Positions 16,310 to 26,538 are shown, counted from the stretch's first letter. The stretch: DNA of 64,000 bases from Candidatus Undinarchaeales archaeon (GCA_030753015.1 JASMDC010000005.1:62001-126000); one strand, 5' to 3'. The notes: generated from the letters alone by a model not told the origin. Made by a program: numbers and translations.

Positions 16310-18250
16310 ATGGCAAGCGAGATCGTCTGGCGCCCAACGGGAGCGTACCTCAAGAAGAGCAACATCCGCCGTTTCATGGACAAGCATGACATCGATGATT
16401 ACGACGGACTGGTCCGAAGGAGCATCGAGGAACGGGACTGGTTCTGGAACGCCGTCGTCGAGGATGCAAACGTCGAGTGGTTCGAGCCCTACACCCGGGT
16501 CTACGACGACTCGCGGGGGATCGAGTGGGCTAGGTGGTTCGTGGACGGGAAGATCAACATCGTGCACAACGTCCTGGACCGGCACGCACTCTCAAGCCGG
16601 CGTGACAAGCTAGCCTTCATCTGGGCCAGCGAGACCGGCGAGGAGAGGATGGTGACGTACGGGGAGCTCTACGAGGACGTCAACAGGTTCGCCAATGGCC
16701 TGAGGTCCCTGGGTATCGGGCGGGGGGACCCGGTGTGCATGTACATGCCCATGGTGCCCGAGATAATCGTGGCCTTCCTGGCGATCCTCAAGATAGGTGC
16801 CATCGCCGTCCCCATCTTCTCGGCCTTCGGGCCGGAGGCGGTGAGGACGAGGCTCGAGGACGTGGACGCACGGATCGTTCTCACGGCCGATGGGTCCATC
16901 AGGCACGGTAGGACCATCGAGATCAAGGCTAAGGCCGACCAGTGCGTGGAGGGCGTGGGGACGGTCGAGAAAATCATCGTCCTCAAGCGGCTGGGCAACG
17001 ATATCCCGTGGAAAGAGGGACGTGATGTCTGGTGGGACGAGCTTGTTTCCGGCCAGCCGGAGGAGTGCCGGACCGAAGAGATGGACTCGGAAGACACTGC
17101 AATGCTGCTCTACAGCTCCGGGACCACCGGGAAGCCGAAGGGAACGGTCCACACCCACGGGGGCAGCAACGTCCAGGTGGCCAAAGAGGTCGGGTACTAC
17201 ATGGACGTGAAGGAAGGGGACGTCCTCTTCTGGGTCACGGACATCGGGTGGATGATGGGTCCCTGGCAGATCCTGGGTGCCCAGCACCATGGCGCCACCC
17301 ATTTCATCTATGAGGGAGGGATCAACCATCCTGCTCCCGACAAGCTGTGGGAGCTCGTGGAGAGGTACAGTATCACCGGTCTGGGGATCTCGCCCACGCT
17401 CGTTCGTGTCCTGATCAAGGAGGGGGACGAGTGGGTGGCTCGCCACGACCTGAGTAGCCTGAGGATGCTCGGGTCCACCGGGGAGCCGTGGGACGATTCC
17501 TCCTGGAACTGGCTGTTCGAAAAGGTGGGCAAGCGAAGGCTCCCAATCATCAACATCTCGGGCGGGACGGAACTGTTCGGCTGCCTCCTGAGCCCACTGC
17601 CAATCACCGACCTCAAGCCAAAGACGCTCCGTGGACCGGGCCTCGGCATGGACATCGATTGCCTGGACGAGAACGGCAAGTCGGTACGCGGGGGGATCGG
17701 TACCCTTGTGTGCAGGAACGTCGGCCCCTCGATGACCAGGGGGTTCTGGGGGGATCCCGAGCGGTACATAGAGACCTACTGGTCGCACTTCCCCGGGATG
17801 TGGTATCATGCCGACCTGGCCCATGTGGACGCGGACGGGTTCTGGTTCCTTCTCGGGAGGGCCGATGACCTCATGAAGATATCGGGCATGCGCGTGGGTC
17901 CCGCGGATATCGAGACCGCGCTCATAGATCACGGGACCGTCAGCGAGGCGGCGGCCTTCGGGGTACCCGACGAGACGACAGGGGAGGCGATCGTCTGCTT
18001 CGCCGTGCTCAAACCGGGGAACGAGCCCAGCGACGACCTGCGCAAGGACCTGCGGGAGCATGTGGGGGACATCCTCGGCAAGCCCTTCAGACCGAGAAGC
18101 ATCCTCTTTGTGGAGGCCCTCCCGAAGACGAGGTCGGGGAAGATCGTCCGACGTACCATCAAGAACATCTACATCGGAAGCGGTCCCGTCGGCGACGTAT
18201 CGACGCTCGAGAACCCGGAGGCACTGGACGGGATACGAAGGGCCGTTTAA
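16310..18250 (+). CDS. acetyl/propionyl-CoA synthetase-like AMP-forming ligase
   Basis: ANL-superfamily acyl-CoA synthetase of 646 residues, the length of acetyl-CoA synthetases. The nucleotide loop LLYSSGTTGKPKGTVHTHGG is at about residue 267, the hinge region HADLAHVDADGFWFLLGRAD near 505, and the C-terminal LPKTRSGKIVRRTIK contains the conserved catalytic lysine that is acetylated in Acs enzymes. WVTDIGWMMGPW is typical of the Acs branch. It would activate acetate or propionate to the CoA ester, which fits a block that makes these acids or esters. It stands alone between mmsA and the carboxylase operon. Confidence 0.87.
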   Translation: MASEIVWRPTGAYLKKSNIRRFMDKHDIDDYDGLVRRSIEERDWFWNAVVEDANVEWFEPYTRVYDDSRGIEWARWFVDGKINIVHNVLDRHALSSRRDKLAFIWASETGEERMVTYGELYEDVNRFANGLRSLGIGRGDPVCMYMPMVPEIIVAFLAILKIGAIAVPIFSAFGPEAVRTRLEDVDARIVLTADGSIRHGRTIEIKAKADQCVEGVGTVEKIIVLKRLGNDIPWKEGRDVWWDELVSGQPEECRTEEMDSEDTAMLLYSSGTTGKPKGTVHTHGGSNVQVAKEVGYYMDVKEGDVLFWVTDIGWMMGPWQILGAQHHGATHFIYEGGINHPAPDKLWELVERYSITGLGISPTLVRVLIKEGDEWVARHDLSSLRMLGSTGEPWDDSSWNWLFEKVGKRRLPIINISGGTELFGCLLSPLPITDLKPKTLRGPGLGMDIDCLDENGKSVRGGIGTLVCRNVGPSMTRGFWGDPERYIETYWSHFPGMWYHADLAHVDADGFWFLLGRADDLMKISGMRVGPADIETALIDHGTVSEAAAFGVPDETTGEAIVCFAVLKPGNEPSDDLRKDLREHVGDILGKPFRPRSILFVEALPKTRSGKIVRRTIKNIYIGSGPVGDVSTLENPEALDGIRRAV

Positions 18251-18266
18251 CGGCTCGAGGTGGGCA

Positions 18267-18785
18267 CTACTTACTGTCCGATCCTTCCTTGGACTCGATG
18301 TCGAAAAGAAGGTCCCCCACATTGACTAGGTCCCCCTCCTTGAAGTGGACCTTCTTCACCGTCCCATGAAAGGGCGCGGTCACCTTGCACTCCATCTTCA
18401 TGGCCTCGAGGATGAGCAGGTCCTGGTGTGGCTGTACACCGTCCCCCTCTCCCACGAGGACCTTCACGACCCGGCCAGGCATCTGTGCTGTGAGGTCGCC
18501 CTTTGAAGATGGGGATTGATCGATGACATGCGAGCTCTTCTCGACCCTCGTGAGCGTGAAGACCTCTCCATCGAAGGAGACGAACCGCTTGTCACCCGCA
18601 CTGGCAACGATGCACTTGTAGGACCTGGCACCATCATGGATCCGGAAGGCTCCCCCGCCAAGATCCTCGATCCTGACCTCGTGGGGTTCCCCGTCAATGG
18701 ATACCGTGAACGAGTCGTCTCCCTTCTCAACGCTAGCAACGAAGATCTTGGACCCGTACTCATAACCAACGTCTGTATAGCGCAT
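18267..18785 (-). CDS. biotin carboxyl carrier protein of acyl-CoA carboxylase
   Basis: Carries the biotin that moves CO2 from the biotin carboxylase to the carboxyltransferase. The C-terminal 75 residues form a biotinyl domain with LEAMKMECKV, whose first lysine is the biotin site, after a PGRVVKVLVGEGDGV strand. The first 90 residues are a separate domain seen in split carriers. A longer frame starts at 18803, but GGAGGAT at 18795-18801 fits the ATG at 18785, two bases after the stop of the biotin carboxylase gene (172 residues). It is the last gene of the leucine-type operon; in many mitochondrial and bacterial MCCs this domain is fused to the carboxylase. Confidence 0.93.
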   Translation of the reverse strand: MRYTDVGYEYGSKIFVASVEKGDDSFTVSIDGEPHEVRIEDLGGGAFRIHDGARSYKCIVASAGDKRFVSFDGEVFTLTRVEKSSHVIDQSPSSKGDLTAQMPGRVVKVLVGEGDGVQPHQDLLILEAMKMECKVTAPFHGTVKKVHFKEGDLVNVGDLLFDIESKEGSDSK

Positions 18786-18787
18786 TG

Positions 18788-20284
18788 CTAGCTTATCCTC
18801 CATTTATCGCGGCCCTTCCACGGTGAGTAGGGATCTGCCTCGAGGAACGTTCCCTCCATCGGGACTGATCGTGCCCCCTCCAGCATATCGAATATCGATG
18901 CCGCGATGATCGCCTCCTTGGGAGGCGCCTCTCGTCCCTTCGGCCAGTCGCTGAAGTATTTTTGGATGAAGTTCGTGTCGGTCTGGCCCCGCCTGAAGGC
19001 GGCGTGGTGCGAGATCTCTTTCAGGAATGGTATGTTCGTGGTCACGCCAAGGGCCGAGTAGTTGGAGAGGGCCCACAGCATCTTGTCGATGGCCTCGTCC
19101 CGGTTCTCTGCATGGACGATGAGCTTTGCGAGCATGGGATCGTAGTGGTGGGTGATCTCGGTCCCCTTCTCGATCCCCATCTCATGTCTGATGTTACCCC
19201 CCAGGGGGATCGACAATTGGTGCAGCGTTCCCGTCGATGGCAGGAAGGACTTCTCCGGATCCTCTGCATAGATCCTGCACTCGATCGCATGCCCCCTGCT
19301 CCTAACCTCTGATTGCTGTATCGTTAGGCGCTCATCGGCAGCGATCTTGATCTGCCACTTGACGATATCGATTCCCGCTGTGGCCTCGGTGATCGCGTGC
19401 TCCACCTGAAGGCGAGTGTTCATCTCGAGGAAGTAGTAGTCCTTGCCGGACAGCATGAACTCCACGGTCCCTGCATTGGTGTATCCCACGGTCTCTGCAA
19501 CCTTGACGGCCGCCTCACCCATCCTCTCCCTCAGGTCCGAGGTAAGGGCCATGCTCGGAGTCTCCTCGATGATCTTCTGATGCCTTCGCTGGATCGAGCA
19601 TTCCCGTTCCAACAGGTGAACGGTGTGCCCGAAGTTGTCAGCCAGGATCTGGAACTCGATGTGACGTGGATCGATGATGAATTTCTCCAGCAGGAGCTTT
19701 CCGTCACCGAAGGCAGATATTGCCTCCCGGGCAGCGCTCTCTGCGGTGGAGATGAACTCCTTTCTCTCATGCACTATTCTGATGCCCTTGCCACCCCCGC
19801 CTGCGGCAGCCTTGATCATGACGGGGAAACCGATGACATCGGCCTCTTCGAGAAGTCTTTCATTGTCCTGTTCATCGCCGTGGTAGCCGGGTATCGTCGG
19901 GATCCCTGCCTTCTCCATGATCTGCTTCGAGCGGATCTTGCATCCCATGTCTCGTATGACGTCGGATCGGGGCCCGATGAACGAAAGCCCTGCGTCCTCG
20001 CATCGTTGTGCGAACTCCGGATTCTCGGACAGGAATCCATAGCCGGGGTGGATCGCTTCGGCCCCGCTCTTCTTAGCGACGTCGAGGAGCTTGTCGATGT
20101 TCATGTAGCTCTCCAGCGGTGAGGACTCGCCGAGGTGATGCGACTCGTCCGCCAGCTTCATGTGGACAGATCTCTCGTCGGCATCGGAGTAGATGGCGAT
20201 GGTATGTATCCCCATCTCCTGGCAGGCCTTTATCACCCTCGAGGCTATCGCCCCCCTGTTCGCGATGAGAATCCGCTTGAACAT
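18788..20284 (-). CDS. biotin carboxylase subunit of acyl-CoA carboxylase
   Basis: ATP-grasp enzyme that carboxylates biotin. The N terminus FKRILIANRGAIASRVIKACQEMG, the glycine-rich ATP loop AAGGGGKGIRIV and the catalytic stretch MNTRLQVEHAITE are all present, and the protein ends at 498 residues without a biotinyl domain. The ATG at 20284 gives the usual family N terminus and is nine bases after GGGGGTGA; another ATG at 20293 overlaps the stop of the hydratase gene as ATGA and is possible. Gene order suggests the methylcrotonyl-CoA carboxylase alpha role, though such subunits are often shared with propionyl-CoA carboxylase. Confidence 0.94.
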   Translation of the reverse strand: MFKRILIANRGAIASRVIKACQEMGIHTIAIYSDADERSVHMKLADESHHLGESSPLESYMNIDKLLDVAKKSGAEAIHPGYGFLSENPEFAQRCEDAGLSFIGPRSDVIRDMGCKIRSKQIMEKAGIPTIPGYHGDEQDNERLLEEADVIGFPVMIKAAAGGGGKGIRIVHERKEFISTAESAAREAISAFGDGKLLLEKFIIDPRHIEFQILADNFGHTVHLLERECSIQRRHQKIIEETPSMALTSDLRERMGEAAVKVAETVGYTNAGTVEFMLSGKDYYFLEMNTRLQVEHAITEATAGIDIVKWQIKIAADERLTIQQSEVRSRGHAIECRIYAEDPEKSFLPSTGTLHQLSIPLGGNIRHEMGIEKGTEITHHYDPMLAKLIVHAENRDEAIDKMLWALSNYSALGVTTNIPFLKEISHHAAFRRGQTDTNFIQKYFSDWPKGREAPPKEAIIAASIFDMLEGARSVPMEGTFLEADPYSPWKGRDKWRIS

Positions 20285-20289
20285 GTTCC

Positions 20290-21093
20290 TCATTCACCCC
20301 CGGTTTTCCAGGAGGGTTTTCTCTTCTCAAGGAACGCTTGAACACCCTCGATGCCCTCGGGCGAGGCGCGGAGTCGGGCGATCGTCTCAGCATTGATCTT
20401 TTGGAGTTCAATCTCATCATGGAGATGGAACGATCTGACTAGCTCCTTGCACTCGCTAACGGCCCTCGGGCCACTTGATTTGATCCGCTTGATATTCTTG
20501 GCCACCAGGTCGTCCAGCTCTTCGTGTTTCGCTATCCCATCCACGAGGCCAAGCTCCACTGCCTTCCCCGGTCCGAAGCGTTCGCCCGTTATGAACAAGG
20601 ACCTGGCCTTCGATGGACCTATCTTTCTGATGATGTACGGGGAGATGACCGCTGGTACGAGCCCCAGCTTCACCTCCGAGAACGCGAACACCGCCTTCTC
20701 ACTCGCGATCGCGATATCGGATGCGCCGACAAGCCCGACGCCGCCTCCGATGGCAGCTCCGTTGATCCTCGTTATCACCGGCTTGCTGCATCTGTCGATG
20801 GTTTCGAGCATCCTGGATAGTGTGAACGCGTCACGCAGGTTCTCCTCGTCCGAGTATTCCGCCATCCTCCTCATCCAGTTCAGGTCGGCTCCGGCACAGA
20901 ACGATTTGCCCCTGCCGGTGAGCACGATAACGCGGATCTTTGGGTCAGCGTCCAAGGCCTCGAAGCACTTTGTCAGCTCCAGGACAAGCTGATCGTTGAA
21001 GGCGTTGTGGACCTCCGGCCTATCGAGGGTGACGGTGGCGACACCATCATCGGACTCGACACCTATCGACTCAAGATCAAACATCTCAACCAT
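20290..21093 (-). CDS. liuC: enoyl-CoA hydratase family, probable methylglutaconyl-CoA hydratase
   Basis: Crotonase-fold protein of 267 residues. SFCAGADLNWMRRMAEYS is the form of the oxyanion motif seen in AUH/LiuC methylglutaconyl-CoA hydratases, and NGAAIGGGVGLVGASDIAIAS provides the second oxyanion strand. The next acidic position lies in FAFSEVKLGLVPAVISPYI. It sits between the carboxyltransferase and biotin carboxylase genes, the position liuC holds in leucine operons. AGGTGGGAT lies four bases before the ATG. The expected next enzyme, HMG-CoA lyase, is not in this window. Confidence 0.85.
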   Translation of the reverse strand: MVEMFDLESIGVESDDGVATVTLDRPEVHNAFNDQLVLELTKCFEALDADPKIRVIVLTGRGKSFCAGADLNWMRRMAEYSDEENLRDAFTLSRMLETIDRCSKPVITRINGAAIGGGVGLVGASDIAIASEKAVFAFSEVKLGLVPAVISPYIIRKIGPSKARSLFITGERFGPGKAVELGLVDGIAKHEELDDLVAKNIKRIKSSGPRAVSECKELVRSFHLHDEIELQKINAETIARLRASPEGIEGVQAFLEKRKPSWKTGGE

Positions 21094-21104
21094 CGGAATC
21101 CCAC

Positions 21105-22712
21105 CTACATGCGGAATACGCCGTACTTCGACTCGGGGATCTCGGAGTTCAGCGCGGCGGAGATCGCGAGGCCCAGGACCATCCTTGTGTCCTTGGGATC
21201 GATAATCCCGTCATCCCAAAGCCGCGCGGTCGAATAGTATGCGCTTCCCTCCCGATCGTACTTCTCAAGGATGGGTCTTACTATCTCATCCTTTTCTTTC
21301 TCAGAGAGGGTCTTGCCCTTCCTCTTCATCTGGTCCATCTTTACCGTGAGTAGGACATTGGCGGCCTGTTCACCACCCATGACCGAGATCCTGGCGTTAG
21401 GCCACATCCAGAGCTGCCGAGGTTCGTAAGCCCTCCCGCACATTGCATAGTTGCCTGCACCGAAGGATCCTCCAATGACCACGGTGAACTTCGGGACCTG
21501 GGCATTGGCCACGGCCATGACCATCTTTGCGCCGTCCTTTGCTATTCCCTGACTTTCGTAGTCCTTCCCCACCATGAACCCGGTGATGTTTTGGAAGAAG
21601 ATGATCGGGAGCTTCCTCTGCGCGCAAAGCTGGATGAAGTGCGTACCCTTGACCGCGCTCTCGCAGAACAGGACACCGTTGTTGGCCAGCACCCCCACAG
21701 GGTAACCCATTATCCTAGCGAAACCGCACACCAGGGTCGGTCCGTACAGTTTCTTGAACTCGTGGAACCTGCTGCCGTCCAGTATCCGTGCAAGCACCTC
21801 CCTGACGTCAAAGGGCTTCTTGGGATTCTTCGATAATATCCCGTAGATCTCCTCCGACTCGTACTTGGGCTCCTCGGGAGGTGAAACGTCAAGATGGATC
21901 TTTTCCGGCCTGTTCAGGCTCTCCACTATGTTTCTGGTAAGGTCAAGAGCATGCGCGTCATCGAGCGCGTAATGGTCGCTCACCCCGGATTCCCTGCAGT
22001 GGACGTCCGCGCCACCCAGCTCCTCCGCGTCCACCTCCTCGCCCGTTGCCGCCTTTACGAGTGGTGGGCCTCCCAGGAAGATCGTTCCCGTTCCTTTGAC
22101 TATCACGGTCTCGTCGGACATCGCAGGGACATAAGCACCTCCGGCCGTGCACGATCCCAGGACGACCGAGATCTGTGGTATCCCCATAGCCGACATCCTG
22201 GCCTGGTTGAAGAATATCTTACCGAAATGATCCTTGTCCGGGAACACCTCGTCCTGCATGGGCAGGAACGCGCCCCCGGAGTCCACAAGATAGATGCAGG
22301 GCAAGTTGTTCTCCATGGCCATCGTCTGGGCCCTGATGTGCTTCTTCACGGTCATGGGGAAGTAGGTCCCGCCCTTCACGGTGGGATCGTTCGCTATGAT
22401 CATCACCTCCTTCCCGTGGACGACGCCGATGCCCGTGATTATCCCTGCACAGGGCGCACCATCATCGTACATGCCGGAAGCGGCGAGCGTGCTGAACTCG
22501 AGGAAAGGGGTATTGGGGTCCAGGAGCTGTTCGAGCCTTTCGCGGGGCAGCATCTTTCCGAGCGATCTCTGCCTCTCGATATATCGTTGCCCACCACCTG
22601 ATTTGGCCTTCTTCAGCCGTTCCTTCAGCTCAGATACAAGGCCTGATTGGTACGCCTTGTTCTCCGAGTATTCTTCCAAGCTCGTATCGACCCTGCTCTC
22701 CAATACGTCCAT
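21105..22712 (-). CDS. liuB: methylcrotonyl-CoA carboxylase beta (carboxyltransferase) subunit
   Basis: Carboxyltransferase of 535 residues, the length of MCC beta. Blocks that distinguish this branch from propionyl-CoA carboxylase are present: [56 protein letters not shown] and [20 protein letters not shown]. It transfers CO2 from biotin to 3-methylcrotonyl-CoA; geranyl-CoA carboxylase is a close relative and cannot be fully excluded. A clear TATA box 26-37 bases upstream suggests its own, nearly leaderless promoter. liuC, the biotin carboxylase and the carrier follow with gaps of 11 bases or less. Confidence 0.94.
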   Translation of the reverse strand: MDVLESRVDTSLEEYSENKAYQSGLVSELKERLKKAKSGGGQRYIERQRSLGKMLPRERLEQLLDPNTPFLEFSTLAASGMYDDGAPCAGIITGIGVVHGKEVMIIANDPTVKGGTYFPMTVKKHIRAQTMAMENNLPCIYLVDSGGAFLPMQDEVFPDKDHFGKIFFNQARMSAMGIPQISVVLGSCTAGGAYVPAMSDETVIVKGTGTIFLGGPPLVKAATGEEVDAEELGGADVHCRESGVSDHYALDDAHALDLTRNIVESLNRPEKIHLDVSPPEEPKYESEEIYGILSKNPKKPFDVREVLARILDGSRFHEFKKLYGPTLVCGFARIMGYPVGVLANNGVLFCESAVKGTHFIQLCAQRKLPIIFFQNITGFMVGKDYESQGIAKDGAKMVMAVANAQVPKFTVVIGGSFGAGNYAMCGRAYEPRQLWMWPNARISVMGGEQAANVLLTVKMDQMKRKGKTLSEKEKDEIVRPILEKYDREGSAYYSTARLWDDGIIDPKDTRMVLGLAISAALNSEIPESKYGVFRM

Positions 22713-22737
22713 TCGGGGTACCCGAGAACTGAAACCC

Positions 22738-22749
22738 TAATATATCTTT
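22738..22749 (-). promoter_or_regulatory. TATA box of the leucine-type carboxylase operon
   Basis: Minus strand AAAGATATATTA lies 26-37 bases before the ATG of the carboxyltransferase, giving a leader of only a few bases. The same AAGATATATTA core precedes the GATase gene at 41335. Confidence 0.6.
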
Positions 22750-22767
22750 TCCTGACGGCGATGATGC

Positions 22768-23514
22768 TCAGACGAGGTCGACATCGCCCTCGAGCACGCA
22801 CCTATTCCTCCCGTCATCCAGCTCCACCACGAGAGCTCCCCGCCGGTCCATACCGACCGCGATGCCCTCGAACGCCTCTTCCGGTGGCACGGGTCTCACA
22901 CGGACCCTCGAGCCGATGCTCTCCACAAGGGACCTGTGTTCGGACAGGACTGCCGGGAACCCGCCCGAGAACATGTCCGAGCAGAGCGTCCCGAACTGCG
23001 TGAGGATGGAATTGAGCAGGGTATCCAGGTCGACCTCTACACCCCGTTCGTTCTTGATGGATGTGGTCCGCACCCGTATATCCTTTGAGAAACAGGACAC
23101 ATCGATATTGGCGTTCAGGCCTATCCCGATGACGAGGAACATGTCGCCCGATCGCCCCCGGAACATCTCTGATAGGATCCCGCATATTTTCCTACCTTCG
23201 ACCCTCACGTCATTGGGCCATTTGACGCGGGCGTCCATGTCGTAATCGTTCCTCAGCACCCTGGCGACCGAGAGAGCACCGATGATGTTCAGGCTCGGGA
23301 CCATGTCCGGCTCGATGTCCGGTCGGAGGATTATCGAGAACCACAGGCCGCCCTCGGGTGATTCCCACGAACGGTCCAACCGGCCCCTCCCCTTGCTCTG
23401 GGTCCGGGCAACGACAACCAAATCCTCCCCTGCGCCATCAAGGACCAGCTCTCTTGCGACCCTGTTCGTTGACTCCACGTCCTCAAGGTGATGGATCCGG
23501 AACTCTATCGCCAT
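22768..23514 (-). CDS. birA: biotin--protein ligase (no DNA-binding domain)
   Basis: Attaches biotin to the carrier protein encoded four genes downstream. The 248-residue protein has the ligase motifs ESTNRVARELV, TQSKGRGRLDRSWESPEGGL (biotinyl-AMP loop), VKWPNDVRVEGRKICGILSE and IGIGLNANID. It lacks the N-terminal winged helix of regulatory BirA proteins, so it should act only as an enzyme. It lies 55 bases upstream of the carboxyltransferase in the same direction. Upstream it is divergent from an MBL gene, with one TATA-like run between them. Confidence 0.92.
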   Translation of the reverse strand: MAIEFRIHHLEDVESTNRVARELVLDGAGEDLVVVARTQSKGRGRLDRSWESPEGGLWFSIILRPDIEPDMVPSLNIIGALSVARVLRNDYDMDARVKWPNDVRVEGRKICGILSEMFRGRSGDMFLVIGIGLNANIDVSCFSKDIRVRTTSIKNERGVEVDLDTLLNSILTQFGTLCSDMFSGGFPAVLSEHRSLVESIGSRVRVRPVPPEEAFEGIAVGMDRRGALVVELDDGRNRCVLEGDVDLV

Positions 23515-23537
23515 GTCCGAGCGCTTCCCGGAGTGGC

Positions 23538-23549
23538 AAGTATAAGAAT
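23538..23549. promoter_or_regulatory. TATA-like run between birA and the MBL gene
   Basis: AAGTATAAGAAT lies about 30 bases from the birA ATG (minus strand) and 77 or more from the MBL start (plus strand). It may serve both directions. Confidence 0.35.
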
Positions 23550-23625
23550 CTGTATGGTGGGTTGGGGAAATGGCTGGTCCATGATGGCGGATTCAGATGC
23601 GGGAGAAGGTCGGGAAAGGTCTGTC

Positions 23626-24495
23626 GTGGGGCCCCTTCGGCTAGGGGGTTCCGAGATCTTCCAGGTCAGCGACGGTGCATGCTGGCTGGACGGCGGCGCG
23701 ATGTTCGGAGTTGTGGCAAAGACTCAGTGGAGCAAGTACACATACTCTGACGAGAGGAACCGAATAGAGCTCGGTCTGCATCCCCTCCTTATCAAGGCAA
23801 AGGGCAAGAACATCCTGGTGGACACTGGGATCGGAGGGTGGTCCGGCTCGAAGTACACGAAGAAGTTCGTTGACATTTTCGGGATAAAGCATCCCCCCAC
23901 CCTCATCCAGTCCCTTAGAGAGATCGGCCTCGGACCGGAAGACATCGACATAGTCATCAACACCCACCTGCACTTCGATCATGCGGGGGGCAACGCCTGC
24001 CGGTCCGACGGTGAGCTCGCCCCCACGTTCAAGAACGCAAGGTACTTTGTGCAGAAGAGCGAGCTGGAGGACGCGAAGAGCCCGAGCGAGAGGTCAAGGG
24101 CGTCCTACATCCGGGAGGATTTCGAGGTGCCCGAGAACGCGGGCCAGCTCGAGACGGTGGAGGGGAACGTTGAGATCGTCCCCGGCGTCTCCACCATCCT
24201 GACCCCCGGTCACACCAGGTCCCACCAATCTGTGAAGCTGGAGACCTCCGAAGGTGTCCTCGTATACCTCGGGGACCTGATACCGACAACCGCCCATCTC
24301 AGGGGTTTGGCCTGGATCATGGGCTACGACCTCTTCCCCCTCACAACGCTTGAGACGAAGAGGGACCTCTTAAGGGAGGCACTCGATGGAGACTGGACGC
24401 TTGCGTTCGAGCACGATACCAGCGTTGGTATGGGAAGGGTAAAGATGGATGATAGAGGCAGGTACTCCCTCGATCAGGTCTTCAGCTTTCGATGA
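23626..24495 (+). CDS. MBL-fold hydrolase, lactonase/quinol-hydrolase-like
   Basis: Metallo-beta-lactamase fold protein. The N-terminal FQVSDGACWLDGGAMFGVV is typical of the AHL-lactonase-like branch, and NTHLHFDHAGGN is the HxHxDH metal motif, followed by TPGHTRSHQS and an AFEHD histidine near the end. The longest frame opens at 23488 inside the birA gene, which is unlikely. A GTG at 23626 with AAAGGT upstream starts right at the conserved region (289 residues); ATGs at 23581 or 23584 are alternatives. Substrate unknown. It could remove a lactone or thioester linked to the surrounding acyl-CoA genes. Confidence 0.78.
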   Translation: MGPLRLGGSEIFQVSDGACWLDGGAMFGVVAKTQWSKYTYSDERNRIELGLHPLLIKAKGKNILVDTGIGGWSGSKYTKKFVDIFGIKHPPTLIQSLREIGLGPEDIDIVINTHLHFDHAGGNACRSDGELAPTFKNARYFVQKSELEDAKSPSERSRASYIREDFEVPENAGQLETVEGNVEIVPGVSTILTPGHTRSHQSVKLETSEGVLVYLGDLIPTTAHLRGLAWIMGYDLFPLTTLETKRDLLREALDGDWTLAFEHDTSVGMGRVKMDDRGRYSLDQVFSFR

Positions 24496-24517
24496 TCATA
24501 TCGGAGGCTTGGCGCGG

Positions 24518-25708
24518 CTACTCCCTTACTACGGACATAGCGACCGCGTTGCCCCCTCCCAGGCAAAGGGTAGCGAGGCCCAAATCCTTCTCCCTCTGCT
24601 TCATCGCGTAGAGTAAGGTGACCAGGACCCTCGCACCCGAGGCGCCTAACGGGTGGCCGAGGGACACTGCGCCTCCGTTTACATTGACCCTCGACGGATC
24701 GATCCCCATCTCCTCGATCAATCTGATGGACTGGACCGCGAACGCCTCGTTCAGTTCCACAAGATCGTAGTTATCGATCTTCCTACCAGTCTTGGCCATC
24801 AGCTTCTTCACCGCGACCGTGGGAGCCAGCAACACCCACTTCGGGGGCAGCCCTCCGGTCGCATAGCCCTCGACCTTGGCCATCGGTGCGATACCCAGGT
24901 CATTGGCCGTGTCCTTCTCCATTACCAGAACGGCCGCTGCCCCGTCGTTCAGCGTGGATGCATTGCCCGCGGTCACTGTCCCGTCATTCTTGAACACCGG
25001 CTTGAGCCGGGCAAGCCTTTCCAGTGATGAGTCTTCCCTCGGGCCCTCATCCGTGTCGATTATGACCGTTCCTTTCCTTCCCTCGACCTCTACGGGCACG
25101 ATCTCATCCTTGAACCTGCCCTCCTTGATCGCGGCAGCCGCCTTGTGCTGGCTCTCCAGCGCGTACCTGTCCTGCTCCTCACGAGAGATCTTGTATTCCT
25201 CTGCGACTGACTCGCCCGTCATGCCCATGTGCACGTCATTGAACGGGCACCAAAGGCCGTCCTTTATCATGGCGTCCTTGAGCTTGGTGTCACCAAACTT
25301 CTTGCCGGTCCTCAGACCATTTAATAGGTGAGGGGCAAGCGACATGTTCTCCATCCCGCCAGCGATCACGACCTTCGCGTCACCGGCCTTGATCGACTGG
25401 GCCGCGAGCATGACCGCCTTGAGGCCCGATCCGCACACCTTGTTCACCGTGAATGCTCCGACCTCATTGGGGATCCCGCCGTGTATCGCTGCCTGCCTTG
25501 CTGGGTTCTGACCCAGTCCGGCAGTGATGACATTGCCGAATATGACCTCATCGACCAGCCCCGGTTCGATATCCGAGCGGTTCACAAGCTCCTTTATTGT
25601 CAGAGCTCCCAGCTTGGTGGCCGGTACCGTCGACAGGCCGCCCATGAACCTCCCGATAGGTGTTCTGACGGCACTGACTATCACTGCTTCTCCTGATCCC
25701 ATCTTCAT
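24518..25708 (-). CDS. acetyl-CoA acetyltransferase (thiolase)
   Basis: Biosynthetic or degradative thiolase of 396 residues. [19 protein letters not shown] holds the nucleophile cysteine, [19 protein letters not shown] the active-site histidine and [14 protein letters not shown] the second cysteine region. It cleaves 3-ketoacyl-CoA or condenses two acetyl-CoA. The ATG at 25708 overlaps the stop of the crotonase gene as TGATG, so the two are translationally coupled. Together with the crotonase, and with hbd at the other end of the block, it completes a beta-oxidation spiral. Confidence 0.94.
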   Translation of the reverse strand: MKMGSGEAVIVSAVRTPIGRFMGGLSTVPATKLGALTIKELVNRSDIEPGLVDEVIFGNVITAGLGQNPARQAAIHGGIPNEVGAFTVNKVCGSGLKAVMLAAQSIKAGDAKVVIAGGMENMSLAPHLLNGLRTGKKFGDTKLKDAMIKDGLWCPFNDVHMGMTGESVAEEYKISREEQDRYALESQHKAAAAIKEGRFKDEIVPVEVEGRKGTVIIDTDEGPREDSSLERLARLKPVFKNDGTVTAGNASTLNDGAAAVLVMEKDTANDLGIAPMAKVEGYATGGLPPKWVLLAPTVAVKKLMAKTGRKIDNYDLVELNEAFAVQSIRLIEEMGIDPSRVNVNGGAVSLGHPLGASGARVLVTLLYAMKQREKDLGLATLCLGGGNAVAMSVVRE

Positions 25709-26496
25709 CACTTGAAGTCCGGTTTCTTCTTCTCGAGGAACGCGCCCATCCCCTCGGCCGGCTCCCCGCTGGAGAAGCAGATACCGAAGGACTGGGTCTC
25801 AAGGATCATGGCCGAATCAAGGTCCATATTAAGGCCCCGGTTCATAAGGAGCTTTGCGGTCGTGACGGCGAATCTACCGGCGTTCGCGATCTCCTTGGCA
25901 ACATCCCGTGCCTCCTTCATGAGGACGTCCGGGCCCACGACCTTGTTGACAAGACCGATCCTCTCCGCCTCGTCCGCCGTGATGGTCCTTCCCGTGAGAA
26001 TGAGCTCCTTTGCCTTGGCAGGTCCGATCAGCCGGGGGAGGCGCTGGGTCCCGCCGAATCCCGGTATCACACCGAGCTTCACCTCTGGCTGCCCGAGTAT
26101 CGCGTTCTTGGAGGCGAGCCGGATGTCCATACTCATGGCGAGCTCACATCCACCCCCCAGAGCGAAACCGTTTATGGCCGCGATCGTTGGCTTGGACAAG
26201 TTCTCTATCTTGGAGAGGACCGCATGGCCCAGCTTGGAGTAGCTGATGGCGGCCAGTGGGTCCATGTCCCGCATCTCGGAGATATCCGCACCAGCGACGA
26301 ATGATTTGTCGCCCTTACCAGTCAGTATGCACACTCGGACCCCGTCATCCCTCTCCAGTCGGTCAAAGACATCTTCCAGCTCCTTGAGCACTTCCGTGTT
26401 CAGGGCGTTCAAGGCCTTGGGCCTGTTGATGAGAATGGTCGCGATCCGTTCCTCTACATCCACCAAGATGTTCTTATACTCGTAATCTCCCAGCAT
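25708..26496 (-). CDS. enoyl-CoA hydratase (crotonase)
   Basis: Hydrates enoyl-CoA to 3-hydroxyacyl-CoA. [12 protein letters not shown] and [20 protein letters not shown] form the oxyanion hole. The two acidic residues of true crotonases are present: Glu in GGGCELA and Glu in [19 protein letters not shown]. The longest frame begins with a GTG at 26511 that contains the GGAGG ribosome site itself, so the ATG at 26496 eight bases later is the start (262 residues). It is the first gene of a two-gene unit with the thiolase. Confidence 0.92.
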   Translation of the reverse strand: MLGDYEYKNILVDVEERIATILINRPKALNALNTEVLKELEDVFDRLERDDGVRVCILTGKGDKSFVAGADISEMRDMDPLAAISYSKLGHAVLSKIENLSKPTIAAINGFALGGGCELAMSMDIRLASKNAILGQPEVKLGVIPGFGGTQRLPRLIGPAKAKELILTGRTITADEAERIGLVNKVVGPDVLMKEARDVAKEIANAGRFAVTTAKLLMNRGLNMDLDSAMILETQSFGICFSSGEPAEGMGAFLEKKKPDFK

Positions 26497-26538
26497 ACCG
26501 ATTGCCTCCACGACGACTATCCCGCACCCCTAAGACTA

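Noticed and set aside
16610-18322. 570-residue antisense frame over the acyl-CoA synthetase
   Set aside because: It is the mirror of a gene with intact ANL motifs and has no recognisable motif itself.
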